The position numbers were made by a program, and so were the translations under genes. DNA of 22,403 nt from Gemmatimonadota bacterium. GTDB taxonomy: Bacteria > Gemmatimonadota > Gemmatimonadetes > Gemmatimonadales > GWC2-71-9. The stretch is taken from positions 1-22,403 of the forward strand of contig QHTY01000164.1 of NCBI GenBank assembly GCA_003220985.1. The letters run 5' to 3'. Shown here piece after piece: positions 8,489 through 14,207 of this stretch (the first letter of the stretch is position 1; each line of letters begins with the position of its first letter). Below the pieces are notes generated by a model. It worked only from the letters and a program-made list of their open reading frames with translations, did not search any database and was not told where the DNA came from.

Positions 8489-8514
8489 GCAGGAAGGCGT
8501 GGAAAGGGAGGAGT

Positions 8515-9162
8515 ATGCAAGCGAAAACTCAACGTTTGGTAGTGCGCGGCGGAATCCTCGTGCTGGCTGCTCTACTCGTCAGTACCGTGGGCGGGTGGGC
8601 TGGCGGCACGACAACTGATGCCGAACGAGCCCCGGCTTCTGGTTCGGAGCTCCTCGGCGAACTGCGGTCGCTCCGGCAGCAGCTCGATGCCAAGCAGGGC
8701 GAGCTCGAAGTCGCCCGGCTCCAGCTCGACCGCGTCAACGCGATCATGCAGTACTCGACGCACTATAGGCTGCCGGCCGATATGGCGACGGCGGTCTATG
8801 ACGTCGCGCTCAGCGAAGGGATCGATCCCGGTCTTGCGTTCCGTCTGGTCAAGGTCGAATCGGGGTTCAATCCCCGGGCCATTAGTCACGTCGGCGCGAT
8901 CGGTCTGACGCAGGTTCTGCCGAGCACCGCTCGACTCTACGAGCCCGGGCTGACGACGCAGCAGCTGTATGACCGTGATACGAACTTGCGGATCGGGTTC
9001 CGGTACCTGCGGGACCTGCTAGACCGTTATCCGGCCAACATGCAGCTGGCGCTACTCGCCTATAACCGCGGCCCTGCGAAGGTCGAGCAGCTGTTGGGCG
9101 CCGGTCGCAACCCCGCGAACGGGTATGAAACTGAAGTCATGAAGGGATTCCGGCACCACTAA
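8515..9162 (+). CDS. Membrane-anchored lytic transglycosylase (SLT domain)
   Basis: 215 residues from ATG 8515, chosen because GGGAGGAG lies just ahead. An N-terminal hydrophobic segment (about 10-32, GGILVLAALLVSTVGGW) is a signal or anchor. A predicted coiled coil follows (about 45-80, LRSLRQQLDAKQGELEVARL). The SLT domain has the catalytic Glu115 in KVESGFNPRAISHVGAIGLT, then QVLPSTA, LRIGFRYLRDLL and LALLAYNRGP. It cleaves peptidoglycan glycan strands to 1,6-anhydro-muropeptides in the periplasm. It sits 60 bases after moaC and converges with a second, larger transglycosylase gene at 9218-10762. Confidence 0.88.
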   Translation: MQAKTQRLVVRGGILVLAALLVSTVGGWAGGTTTDAERAPASGSELLGELRSLRQQLDAKQGELEVARLQLDRVNAIMQYSTHYRLPADMATAVYDVALSEGIDPGLAFRLVKVESGFNPRAISHVGAIGLTQVLPSTARLYEPGLTTQQLYDRDTNLRIGFRYLRDLLDRYPANMQLALLAYNRGPAKVEQLLGAGRNPANGYETEVMKGFRHH

Positions 9163-9183
9163 CCCCGGGTGCCGGGCGGCCCT

Positions 9184-9217
9184 GGGCGGGGAGGGGGACC
9201 GGGGCTGGGGCTGGGGG
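9184..9217 (+). other. G-quadruplex-like G-run cluster between convergent genes
   Basis: The plus strand has six G-runs of 3-5 bases separated by 1-3 bases, from 9184 to 9217, and the run ends exactly at the stop codon (9218-9220) of the opposing gene. The whole 55-base gap between the two convergent stops is almost pure G and C. No T-tract hairpin is present, so this may be what separates the two transcripts: G4-forming RNA from the plus side and C-rich RNA from the minus side. Confidence 0.6.
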
Positions 9218-10762
9218 CTACCGGCTCGGAATCAGCAGGACATCACCGGGCCGGATCACACTCCGCATCGTCAAATCATTCGCTTCTAGCAGCGCCATCA
9301 GCCCGATCCCGTGCTGACGGGCGATGCCGCCAGCGGTCTCGCCGGGGGCTACGCGATGGCGAGTGCCATCCGCGCTGCTAACTGTGCGGTAACGGCTCGA
9401 GGCCCGGGGGACCCGCGGCTCGGGCGGATTGCTCCAGGCGCCGCGCGGGACCACGCGCCCGCTCATCGGCACGATGACACGCTGCCCCACACGCAGGGCG
9501 TGGGTCCGCAGGCGGGGATTCGCGGCCTGTAACATCGTCACGGTCACCTTGTAGCGCTGCGCGATGCTCGAGAGCGTCTGTCCATACGTCACGTAGTGGT
9601 CCACGAACGTGATGCGCTCGTTGACCGGCAGATCGGCGTAACGCTCGGCGACGGCGGCACCACTGCCCCGCGGCACGCGCACGACGACGCCGCGCCCCGG
9701 CGGGGTGATGCCGCGAACGAACTGCGGATTGAGCTCGAGCAACGCGGCGACGCTCGTATCCGCCAGGCGCGCCAGCACGTCGAGACCGGTCGCGTCCGGC
9801 ACGGAGACTTCATCGAAGACGAGCGGCGGCAGGCGTTGGATTTCGGTGAACCCGTAACGCGCGGGCTGCTTTGCGATGAGCGCCGCCGCGATGAGCTTTG
9901 GGACGTAATCCCGCGTCTCCCGACGCAGGTTACGGCGGTCCGCGATTTGGAAGAACGTCTGGCCCCGCCCCCCGCCTGGGAGGCGGCGGATCTCCCGCTC
10001 GATGCGGCCGGCGCCCGCGTTATAGGCCGCCGCTGCGAGATAGACGCTCCCCAGACGCTGCACGAGATCCTGCAGATGGTTCACCGCGGCGTCGGTCGCT
10101 TTGTAAGGATCGCGTCGCTCATCGACCCAGGGATCGATTTGCAGGCCGTAACCACGGCCTGTCGACGACATGAACTGCCACATGCCCACCGCGCGCGCGC
10201 GACTGACGGCCGTGTTTGACAACCCACTTTCGATAAGCGTCAGGTAGACGAGGTCCTCGGGGAGGCCCCGCGCGCGCAGCCTCTCTCGGATCATTCCTTC
10301 GTAGCGGCCCAGTCGTGAGAGCCAGATCTCGAATCGATCGCGCGCATCGAGCTGGAAGAATTCGAGATACTCGAGAACGCGGCGGTTGCCTGCGAAGCTC
10401 GACACGTCGATGTCAAAAGTCGCATTGGCGTCGGCGCCGAACAGATCCTCGGCCTCTTGCCGCACGTCTTCGCCGCGGAGCGGCACATTCGTGCGAGGCG
10501 GGGTCAGAGAGTCAGGGGAGCGCTGGTGCAAACTGTCCAGGGCCGACTGATCGGCGGCGGAGTCCTGCTCGACCTTCGCCAGTGCGGTCCCGAGCTGCAC
10601 AGCCGAGCTATCGCGGGCGGTGACGTCCGCTGCCGGCGCCGCCACGGCGGATGGTGCAACGGCGGTACGGGGAATATGCGGACCACCGCAGGCGGCTAAC
10701 GCCGCTGCGCTCAGTGTCAAGAACCACGACACCGTCGATCTTTTGATCATGTCACGTCTCAT
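9218..10762 (-). CDS. MltD-like lytic transglycosylase lipoprotein with LysM repeats
   Basis: 514 residues. A lipoprotein signal peptide ends in the lipobox AALAAC. The transglycosylase domain (about 130-290) has catalytic Glu178 in LIESGLSN, then RARAVGMWQFMSSTGRGYGL, YLAAAAYNAGAGR and RETRDYVPKLIAA, which is the MltD pattern. Three LysM-type modules follow: a degenerate one near 315-360 (DVLARLADTSVAALLELNP), then 375-425 (YGQTLSSIAQRYKVTVTML) and 467-514 (HRVAPGETAGGIARQHGI). LysM binds peptidoglycan and positions the enzyme on the wall. The ATG at 10762 overlaps the upstream stop as ATGA, which supports that start; ATG 10750 is an alternative and leaves a more compact signal peptide. It is the last gene of the minus-strand operon that starts at 11661. 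Confidence 0.9.
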   Translation of the reverse strand: MRRDMIKRSTVSWFLTLSAAALAACGGPHIPRTAVAPSAVAAPAADVTARDSSAVQLGTALAKVEQDSAADQSALDSLHQRSPDSLTPPRTNVPLRGEDVRQEAEDLFGADANATFDIDVSSFAGNRRVLEYLEFFQLDARDRFEIWLSRLGRYEGMIRERLRARGLPEDLVYLTLIESGLSNTAVSRARAVGMWQFMSSTGRGYGLQIDPWVDERRDPYKATDAAVNHLQDLVQRLGSVYLAAAAYNAGAGRIEREIRRLPGGGRGQTFFQIADRRNLRRETRDYVPKLIAAALIAKQPARYGFTEIQRLPPLVFDEVSVPDATGLDVLARLADTSVAALLELNPQFVRGITPPGRGVVVRVPRGSGAAVAERYADLPVNERITFVDHYVTYGQTLSSIAQRYKVTVTMLQAANPRLRTHALRVGQRVIVPMSGRVVPRGAWSNPPEPRVPRASSRYRTVSSADGTRHRVAPGETAGGIARQHGIGLMALLEANDLTMRSVIRPGDVLLIPSR

Positions 10763-11160
10763 CGAGTCGCCAAGTAATTCCCAAGTAAACGGTTTGTCGC
10801 ATTCAGGACTGCAAGCGCCGCGCCACGGGGCGGATCGACTTCCGTCAAGCAGGAGCCCACCAGCCGCGTCGCTTCTTTCGCCCGCGCCGACAACGAAACG
10901 ATCACCACCGTCGCATCGAACGCCCGCACCGCTTTCACACCCAGCAGCTCGAACGTGACGTGCGGCTGCACCGCTTGCTCCAACGCGTTCACGGCTGCAA
11001 CCGCACAGCAGCGCAGCTCACCGGTCTGCGACGATACGCCGTCCGATGAACCCTCAAACCGGCGGCCGTCCGACCATGTCAACACGACCTTTGCGCGACA
11101 GCGGCCGTTCGCCAGGCGCTGAAACCCGAACTCCTGAAACCGCAGGCGCTCGTCGGGCAC
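10759..11160 (-). CDS. Small protein resembling the LeuA/CimA C-terminal regulatory domain
   Basis: 133 residues from GTG 11160, with TGAGGT just upstream as ribosome-binding site. The layout resembles the allosteric domain of 2-isopropylmalate and citramalate synthases: a strand with DGRRFEGSSDGV (compare DG-x-EHEG-x-G), a helix with AVAAVNALEQAV, strands FELLGVKAVRAFDATVVIVSL, then TRLVGSCLTEVDPPRGAALAVLNATNRLLG, matching the family ending GRGV-x-DI-x-EASA-x-AYLNALNRLL. No catalytic TIM barrel is attached, and the family's DI-x-EAS core reads VDPPRGA here. If correct, it is a free-standing sensor of small molecules such as amino acids, or a fold reused for another job. The resemblance is by eye only. 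It is translationally coupled to the transglycosylase downstream. Confidence 0.55.
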   Translation of the reverse strand: MPDERLRFQEFGFQRLANGRCRAKVVLTWSDGRRFEGSSDGVSSQTGELRCCAVAAVNALEQAVQPHVTFELLGVKAVRAFDATVVIVSLSARAKEATRLVGSCLTEVDPPRGAALAVLNATNRLLGNYLATR

Positions 11161-11167
11161 CCGTACC

Positions 11168-11416
11168 TCAGTCGAAGCGCACTTCGATCTGCTGCTTCAC
11201 GCTGACGTCCTGCACCGCCTCGACCACGTCAACCTCGAGGCGCGGACGTCCTTGCGCGTCGTGCTGGGCCGAGATGAGCAGGATCAAACCGCTGTCGAAC
11301 TCCACCTTCACGTGCCGGACGTCCGACCGCACCGTCACGTGTTTGACCGTCTCGCCCCGAAGCCGCGTCACCGCGCCAACGACCCGGCGCAGATCTTGGA
11401 GATCGGCGGTGCTCAC
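11168..11416 (-). CDS. Uncharacterised small protein (82 aa)
   Basis: Starts with GTG at 11416-11414, which overlaps the stop of the upstream gene as GTGA; a longer in-frame version upstream (to 11521) would run across that gene and its extra residues look like antisense translation. The sequence is a charged helix (TADLQDLRRVVGAVTRLRG) followed by alternating strands (VKHVTVRSDVRHVKVEFD, GLILLISAQ, PRLEVDVVEAVQDVSVKQQI). No signal peptide, membrane segment or known motif is visible. The product is probably a soluble cytoplasmic protein. I do not recognise the family. Its place between two other small genes, all with overlapping or near-overlapping ends, suggests the three act together. Confidence 0.65.
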   Translation of the reverse strand: MSTADLQDLRRVVGAVTRLRGETVKHVTVRSDVRHVKVEFDSGLILLISAQHDAQGRPRLEVDVVEAVQDVSVKQQIEVRFD

Positions 11417-11661
11417 GCCAGACGCTCCGCGAGTAGCTGCGAGAGCGCAGCGTCGGAAATGCGCTCGGCCTGGATGAACAGCGACGACTTCGAGGTGGCC
11501 TCCAGCGGATACGGCGTCCAAAACGACCGCCGACCCGCGTGCGGCTCAGACGCGGCGCGAAACGACAGGACGAGCTGCCAAGCCGCCGTATTCGCGCGAC
11601 GCTCGGCAACCGCATCCACATGCCAAACTTGGTCCCCGTGCGCTATCACTCGCCATGACAT
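11413..11661 (-). CDS. Uncharacterised small protein (82 aa)
   Basis: ATG 11661 is preceded by a strong ribosome-binding site, GAGGTGA, three bases upstream. The protein reads MSWRVIAHGDQVWHVDAVAERR, then WQLVLSFRA, FWTPYPLEATSKSSLF and a C-terminal helix AERISDAALSQLLAERL. This looks like a small beta sheet with a terminal helix, without signal peptide or cysteines. I do not recognise a function. It is the first gene of the minus-strand operon and lies directly behind a good promoter (11700-11728). Its stop overlaps the next start by four bases. Confidence 0.7.
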   Translation of the reverse strand: MSWRVIAHGDQVWHVDAVAERRANTAAWQLVLSFRAASEPHAGRRSFWTPYPLEATSKSSLFIQAERISDAALSQLLAERLA

Positions 11662-11699
11662 GGCTCACCTCGAGCCCGGAATGGGCGCAAAGGGGCCCC

Positions 11700-11728
11700 A
11701 ATATGAGGCTTAGCTACTTCCCAGTCAA
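11700..11728 (-). promoter_or_regulatory. Sigma-70-like promoter of the small-gene/transglycosylase operon
   Basis: On the minus strand TTGACT (11728-11723) is separated by exactly 17 bases from CATATT (11705-11700). Transcription would start near 11693, giving a leader of about 30 bases before the ATG at 11661. An 8-base palindrome, GGGGCCCC (11692-11699), covers the predicted start point and could be an operator. Confidence 0.5.
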
Positions 11729-11743
11729 TGGTTTAAGGCTGGT

Positions 11744-12607
11744 TCAGTCGTCGCGGGTCACGTAGGCGCGGAAGCGGGTGGCGAGGTCTCGCGTGACACG
11801 GCCAGCCACGCCCTTCCCGATGGCGCGACCGTCGAGTTTGGAGATTCCCACGATTTCCGCGGCGGTTCCGGTGAGAAACACTTCATCGGCGGTATAGAGA
11901 TCGTAGCGGTTCATGGGTAGTTCTTCGATGCCATATCCCGCCTCGCGGCCCAGCTCGATCACGGTGTCACGCGTGACGCCGCGCAGGATGCCCGTGTACG
12001 GCGGAGGCGTGCGCAATGTGCTGTTGGACACAGCAAACAGATTCATCCCACTCGCCTCGGCTACATAGCCCGCGGAGTCGAGCATAATCACCTCGTCGAC
12101 GCCGCCGGCGATGCCTTCCACCTTGGCGAGAATGTGGGAGAGGTAGTTCAGGGATTTCACACGGGGGGACAGCGCCTCGCGGTGATGAATCGGTGTGGCG
12201 GCGGTCAGTGCGGTCAGCCCCTTTTCGTACCGGTCCTGCGGCCAGAGCTTGATTGTATCGAAGATGCAGAACACGGTGGGCTTCGCGCACTTCCGAGGAT
12301 CGAGTCCCAGATCCCCCACCCCGCGCGTAACGACGAGCCGAATGTAGTTCTCCTTGATCCCGCTCCGTTGGACGCCTTCCTCGACCATCCGGGCCATGAC
12401 CTCGCGCGTCATGGGGATCTCGAGCCATATGGCCTTGGCGGAACTGTACAGACGATCGAGGTGAGCATCGAGGCGGAATATGCGGCCGCCGTAGGCACGG
12501 ATGCCCTCGAATACGCCGTCGCCGTACAAGAGGCCGTGGTCGAATACAGAAACGACCGCGCTGCCGCGGTCGTACCACGTCCCATCGATCCACACGATGG
12601 AGGGCAT
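11744..12607 (-). CDS. ilvE: Branched-chain amino acid aminotransferase (class IV PLP enzyme)
   Basis: 287 residues from ATG 12607; the alternative TTG 12643 adds 12 residues that do not resemble the family. It transfers the amino group between glutamate and the 2-oxo acids of Leu, Ile and Val, the last step of their synthesis. Visible signatures: FDHGLLYGDGVFEGIRAY, YIRLVVTRG, the PLP lysine Lys151 in RVKSLNYLSHILAK, EASGMNLFAV, GILRGVTRDTVIELG and the closing DEVFLTGTAAEI. Class IV also includes D-amino acid transaminase and aminodeoxychorismate lyase, but GDGVFEGIR and the length fit IlvE best. The gene follows tRNA-Lys on the same strand with no promoter visible between them, and its start lies inside a stable hairpin (12600-12634). 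Confidence 0.9.
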   Translation of the reverse strand: MPSIVWIDGTWYDRGSAVVSVFDHGLLYGDGVFEGIRAYGGRIFRLDAHLDRLYSSAKAIWLEIPMTREVMARMVEEGVQRSGIKENYIRLVVTRGVGDLGLDPRKCAKPTVFCIFDTIKLWPQDRYEKGLTALTAATPIHHREALSPRVKSLNYLSHILAKVEGIAGGVDEVIMLDSAGYVAEASGMNLFAVSNSTLRTPPPYTGILRGVTRDTVIELGREAGYGIEELPMNRYDLYTADEVFLTGTAAEIVGISKLDGRAIGKGVAGRVTRDLATRFRAYVTRDD

Positions 12608-12634
12608 CGGAGGGAATCTGCCTCCAATGCCCTC
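12600..12634 (-). promoter_or_regulatory. Hairpin enclosing the ilvE start codon and a GGAGG motif
   Basis: Two 14-base arms (12600-12613 and 12621-12634) flank a 7-base loop. In the minus-strand RNA every position pairs, one of them as a U-G wobble. The 5' arm carries GGAGG and the 3' arm carries the AUG at 12607-12605. Both would be hidden when the stem is formed. No U-tract follows, so it is not a standard terminator. Confidence 0.6.
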
Positions 12635-12667
12635 ACCTGACAACGGGGGTCGGGAAGACGGGGGTGA

Positions 12668-12740
<73 letters not shown>

Positions 12741-12749
12741 CATCAACTG

Positions 12750-12823
12750 CGTCAAAGGTAAACCGTCGAAAGGGGGCGTCAAAGTAAAGGCGTCAAATGG
12801 ACGACGTCGAAACAGGCGTCGAA
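12750..12823 (+). repeat. Left arm: six CGTCRAA units
   Basis: CGTCAAA or CGTCGAA begins at 12750, 12764, 12777, 12791, 12805 and 12817, so spacing is 12-14 bases. Degenerate copies (CGTAAA) continue to about 12842. The linkers are A/G-rich. Read on the minus strand each A-type unit contains TTGACG, facing the tRNA. Confidence 0.85.
12755..12782 (-). promoter_or_regulatory. Candidate tRNA-Lys promoter within the left repeat arm
   Basis: On the minus strand TTGACG (12782-12777) lies 16 bases ahead of TACCTT (12760-12755), which would start transcription about 8 bases before the tRNA. The -35 hexamer is itself one of the repeated heptamer units. The -10 match is weak (3 of 6). Confidence 0.35.
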
Positions 12824-12884
12824 AGACACCGTAAATGCGTAAAATCGGTGACGCGGTTAGGCTATTTGACGACGATTATCCAGA

Positions 12885-13127
12885 ATGGTGCTTCGGGCCA
12901 ATCCCGCCACACTCCGCGTCGTCCAAGTGGCGGAGCGCGTCGCGAAGGGTTGTGCGGCCCTGGCCAAAGGCTTCCGTGGTCCCGGAGCACTCGCACGAGG
13001 CGACCAAATTACTCGAGCATCGGCATCAATAGCCGCGAACATCGTAGAGGGTTGCGGTCGCGGCACGGTCGCGTTCTCTCCAAAGCAATACGGTCCTGAT
13101 TCTCAAAATGCTCACTCGACTCTATGA
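12885..13127 (+). pseudogene. Truncated four-helix-bundle (23S rRNA intervening-sequence type) protein
   Basis: An 80-codon frame from ATG 12885 reads RVVQVAERVAKGCAALAKGF, then GDQITRASASIAANIVEGCGRGT. The second segment is the signature of the four-helix-bundle family first known from 23S rRNA intervening sequences (typical form LTSQLRRAAVSIPSNIAEGxGR). The family is normally about 115-130 residues. Here the frame loses resemblance right after GRGT and stops at 13125-13127, and no downstream frame restores the last two helices. The N-terminal helix also lacks the usual Trp of VWQ. It is therefore probably a remnant. The family's function is unknown. It lies between the two arms of an inverted-repeat element. 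Confidence 0.6.
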
Positions 13128-13170
13128 GAGCCCTCCACCGAACCGTTAGCCCCGCATGTTACGTTGTTCA

Positions 13171-13245
13171 TTCGACGTCTCTTTCGACGTCGTCCATTTG
13201 ACGCATTTCATTTGACGCCGTTCATTTGACGCTGTTCTTTCGACG
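13171..13245 (-). repeat. Right arm: six TTYGACG units (inverse of the left arm)
   Basis: TTCGACG or TTTGACG begins at 13171, 13183, 13197, 13211, 13225 and 13239, spaced 12, 14, 14, 14 and 14 bases. Read from outside inward, the order of G- and A-type units (G,A,A,A,G,G) nearly mirrors the left arm (A,G,A,A,G,G). The arm ends only 17 bases before the methyltransferase ATG. Confidence 0.85.
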
Positions 13246-13253
13246 CCTTTACT
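13226..13253 (+). promoter_or_regulatory. Candidate methyltransferase promoter made from the right arm
   Basis: TTGACG (13226-13231) is followed after 16 bases by TTTACT (13248-13253, 4 of 6 to consensus). Transcription would begin about 3 bases before ATG 13263, giving a leaderless mRNA, which agrees with the absence of a ribosome-binding site there. Confidence 0.4.
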
Positions 13254-13262
13254 TTCCAGCTC

Positions 13263-14123
13263 ATGCCTTCTCCGATCACCAGCGTTTCAGATACCGCCAG
13301 ATGGGTCGCGATGTATCGCGCGATGGAGTCCGAGCGAGCAGACGCTTTGTTCCGTGACCCCTTTGCGCGCCGATTGGCTGGGCCCGCCGGCGAACAGATT
13401 CTCGCATCCATGCCGCAGGGCCGGCGCTGGGCTTGGCCGATGATCGTGCGGACCGCGGTGATGGATGAAATCGTGATGCGCCTGGTCAAGGAGCAGGGAG
13501 TTGATACCGTGCTGAACCTCGCCGCCGGTCTCGACGCGCGCGCCTACCGCCTCGATCTCCCGTCGCAGCTGCACTGGATCGACGTCGACCTCGAGGGGAT
13601 CCTTTCTTATAAGGAAGCGGCGCTGGCCGGCGAGACGCCGCGCTGCCGCGTGGAGTTCGTTCGTGCCGACATGACCGATCAGGCGGCCCGACGCGCGCTG
13701 TTTCAGCGCGTTGGCGCCGGCGCTAAGCGCGCGCTCGTGATCTCCGAAGGGCTGCTCGTGTATCTCACGCCCGAAGACGTCACGTCGCTCGCCCAGGATC
13801 TCTCCGCGCAACCCGCGTTGCGGTGGTGGTTGATCGACCTGGGCTCGCCCGCACTCCTGCAGTTCCTCAGCCGGACCTGGGGCAATCAGCTCCGTTCGGG
13901 CAACGCGGCGATGCGGTTCGCACCCGAAGAGGGCACCGCGTTCTTCGCGCCCTCTGGATGGCGCGAGGCGGAGTACCGCGCCATTCTCGACGAAGCGGTG
14001 CGACTCCACCGCGCGCCGAAGATGGCGTGGCTCTGGAGGTTTCTCGGACTGTTCGCGTCGAAGCAGCGGCGCGAGCAGTTCAAGCGATTCTCCGGGATTG
14101 TGCTGTTCGAAAACCGACGGTAG
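13263..14123 (+). CDS. SAM-dependent methyltransferase, leucine carboxyl methyltransferase (LCM/TIGR00027) family
   Basis: 286 residues. The N-terminus (SVSDTARWVAMYRAMESERADALFRDPFARRLAG) and the SAM-binding motif VLNLAAGLDARAYRLDLP (about 82-100), followed by WIDVDL and VISEGLLVYLTPEDV, are hallmarks of the LCM-like methyltransferase family (Pfam LCM, TIGR00027). Substrates in this family are varied (polyketides, small acids, protein C-termini), so none can be assigned. ATG 13263 has no clear ribosome-binding site. The gene stands alone: the inverted-repeat element ends 7 bases before it and a second repeat array starts inside its last codons. Its final residues (Arg-Arg-stop) and TAG stop are formed by the first CGACGGTAG repeat unit. 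This suggests the 3' end was altered by the array. Confidence 0.88.
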   Translation: MPSPITSVSDTARWVAMYRAMESERADALFRDPFARRLAGPAGEQILASMPQGRRWAWPMIVRTAVMDEIVMRLVKEQGVDTVLNLAAGLDARAYRLDLPSQLHWIDVDLEGILSYKEAALAGETPRCRVEFVRADMTDQAARRALFQRVGAGAKRALVISEGLLVYLTPEDVTSLAQDLSAQPALRWWLIDLGSPALLQFLSRTWGNQLRSGNAAMRFAPEEGTAFFAPSGWREAEYRAILDEAVRLHRAPKMAWLWRFLGLFASKQRREQFKRFSGIVLFENRR

Positions 14124-14205
14124 ATCGACGACGGTAGGAAACACGACGGTAAAGAAAACGACGGTAAAGGATACCGTCCCCTTACCGTCGTCGTACCTAC
14201 CGTCG
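14115..14205. repeat. Second inverted short-repeat array (CGACGGTAR units)
   Basis: CGACGGTAG/A begins at 14115, 14129, 14144 and 14159 (spacing 14, 15, 15). The inverse YTACCGTCG begins at 14182 and 14197, with a partial copy TACCGTC at 14172. The array fills the gap between the methyltransferase stop and the receptor stop (14208-14210). The inverted halves could form hairpins in either transcript, so it may also serve as a two-way terminator. Arrangement and spacing match the arms at 12750 and 13171, but the core sequence differs. Confidence 0.8.
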
Positions 14206-14207
14206 TT

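Larger units (their letters stand above)
12750..13255. mobile_element. Small inverted-repeat element carrying a truncated four-helix-bundle gene
   Basis: Two arms of six heptamer units each, in opposite orientation, enclose about 350 bases that hold only a decayed four-helix-bundle gene. The arms share a perfect 23-base inverted match (12790-12812 with 13182-13204) and a 14-base one (12781-12794 with 13242-13255). No transposase, recombinase or clear target duplication is visible. It fits a non-autonomous element moved by an enzyme encoded elsewhere. It fills the 522-base gap between tRNA-Lys and the methyltransferase; apart from the arms and the pseudogene I see nothing else in that gap. Confidence 0.55.

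Noticed and set aside
11417..11521. Longer N-terminus for the second 82-residue protein
   Set aside because: It would run inside the upstream small gene in another frame; GTG 11416 gives a standard GTGA junction.
12600..12634. Intrinsic terminator for tRNA-Lys
   Set aside because: The stem is strong, but no U-tract follows on the minus strand and it contains the ilvE start; a control hairpin is more likely.
12797..13099. Other overlapping frames in the element as genes
   Set aside because: They share the same DNA as the four-helix-bundle remnant and show no family resemblance; only the frame from 12885 carries the SIAANIVEG signature.
12750..13245. CRISPR array
   Set aside because: Units are only 7 bases with about 7-base linkers and occur in inverted arms; there are no 25-40-base repeats, unique spacers or cas genes.
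13287..14144. Minus-strand frame of 285 codons opposite the methyltransferase
   Set aside because: The plus-strand methyltransferase has clear family motifs; the antisense frame has none.
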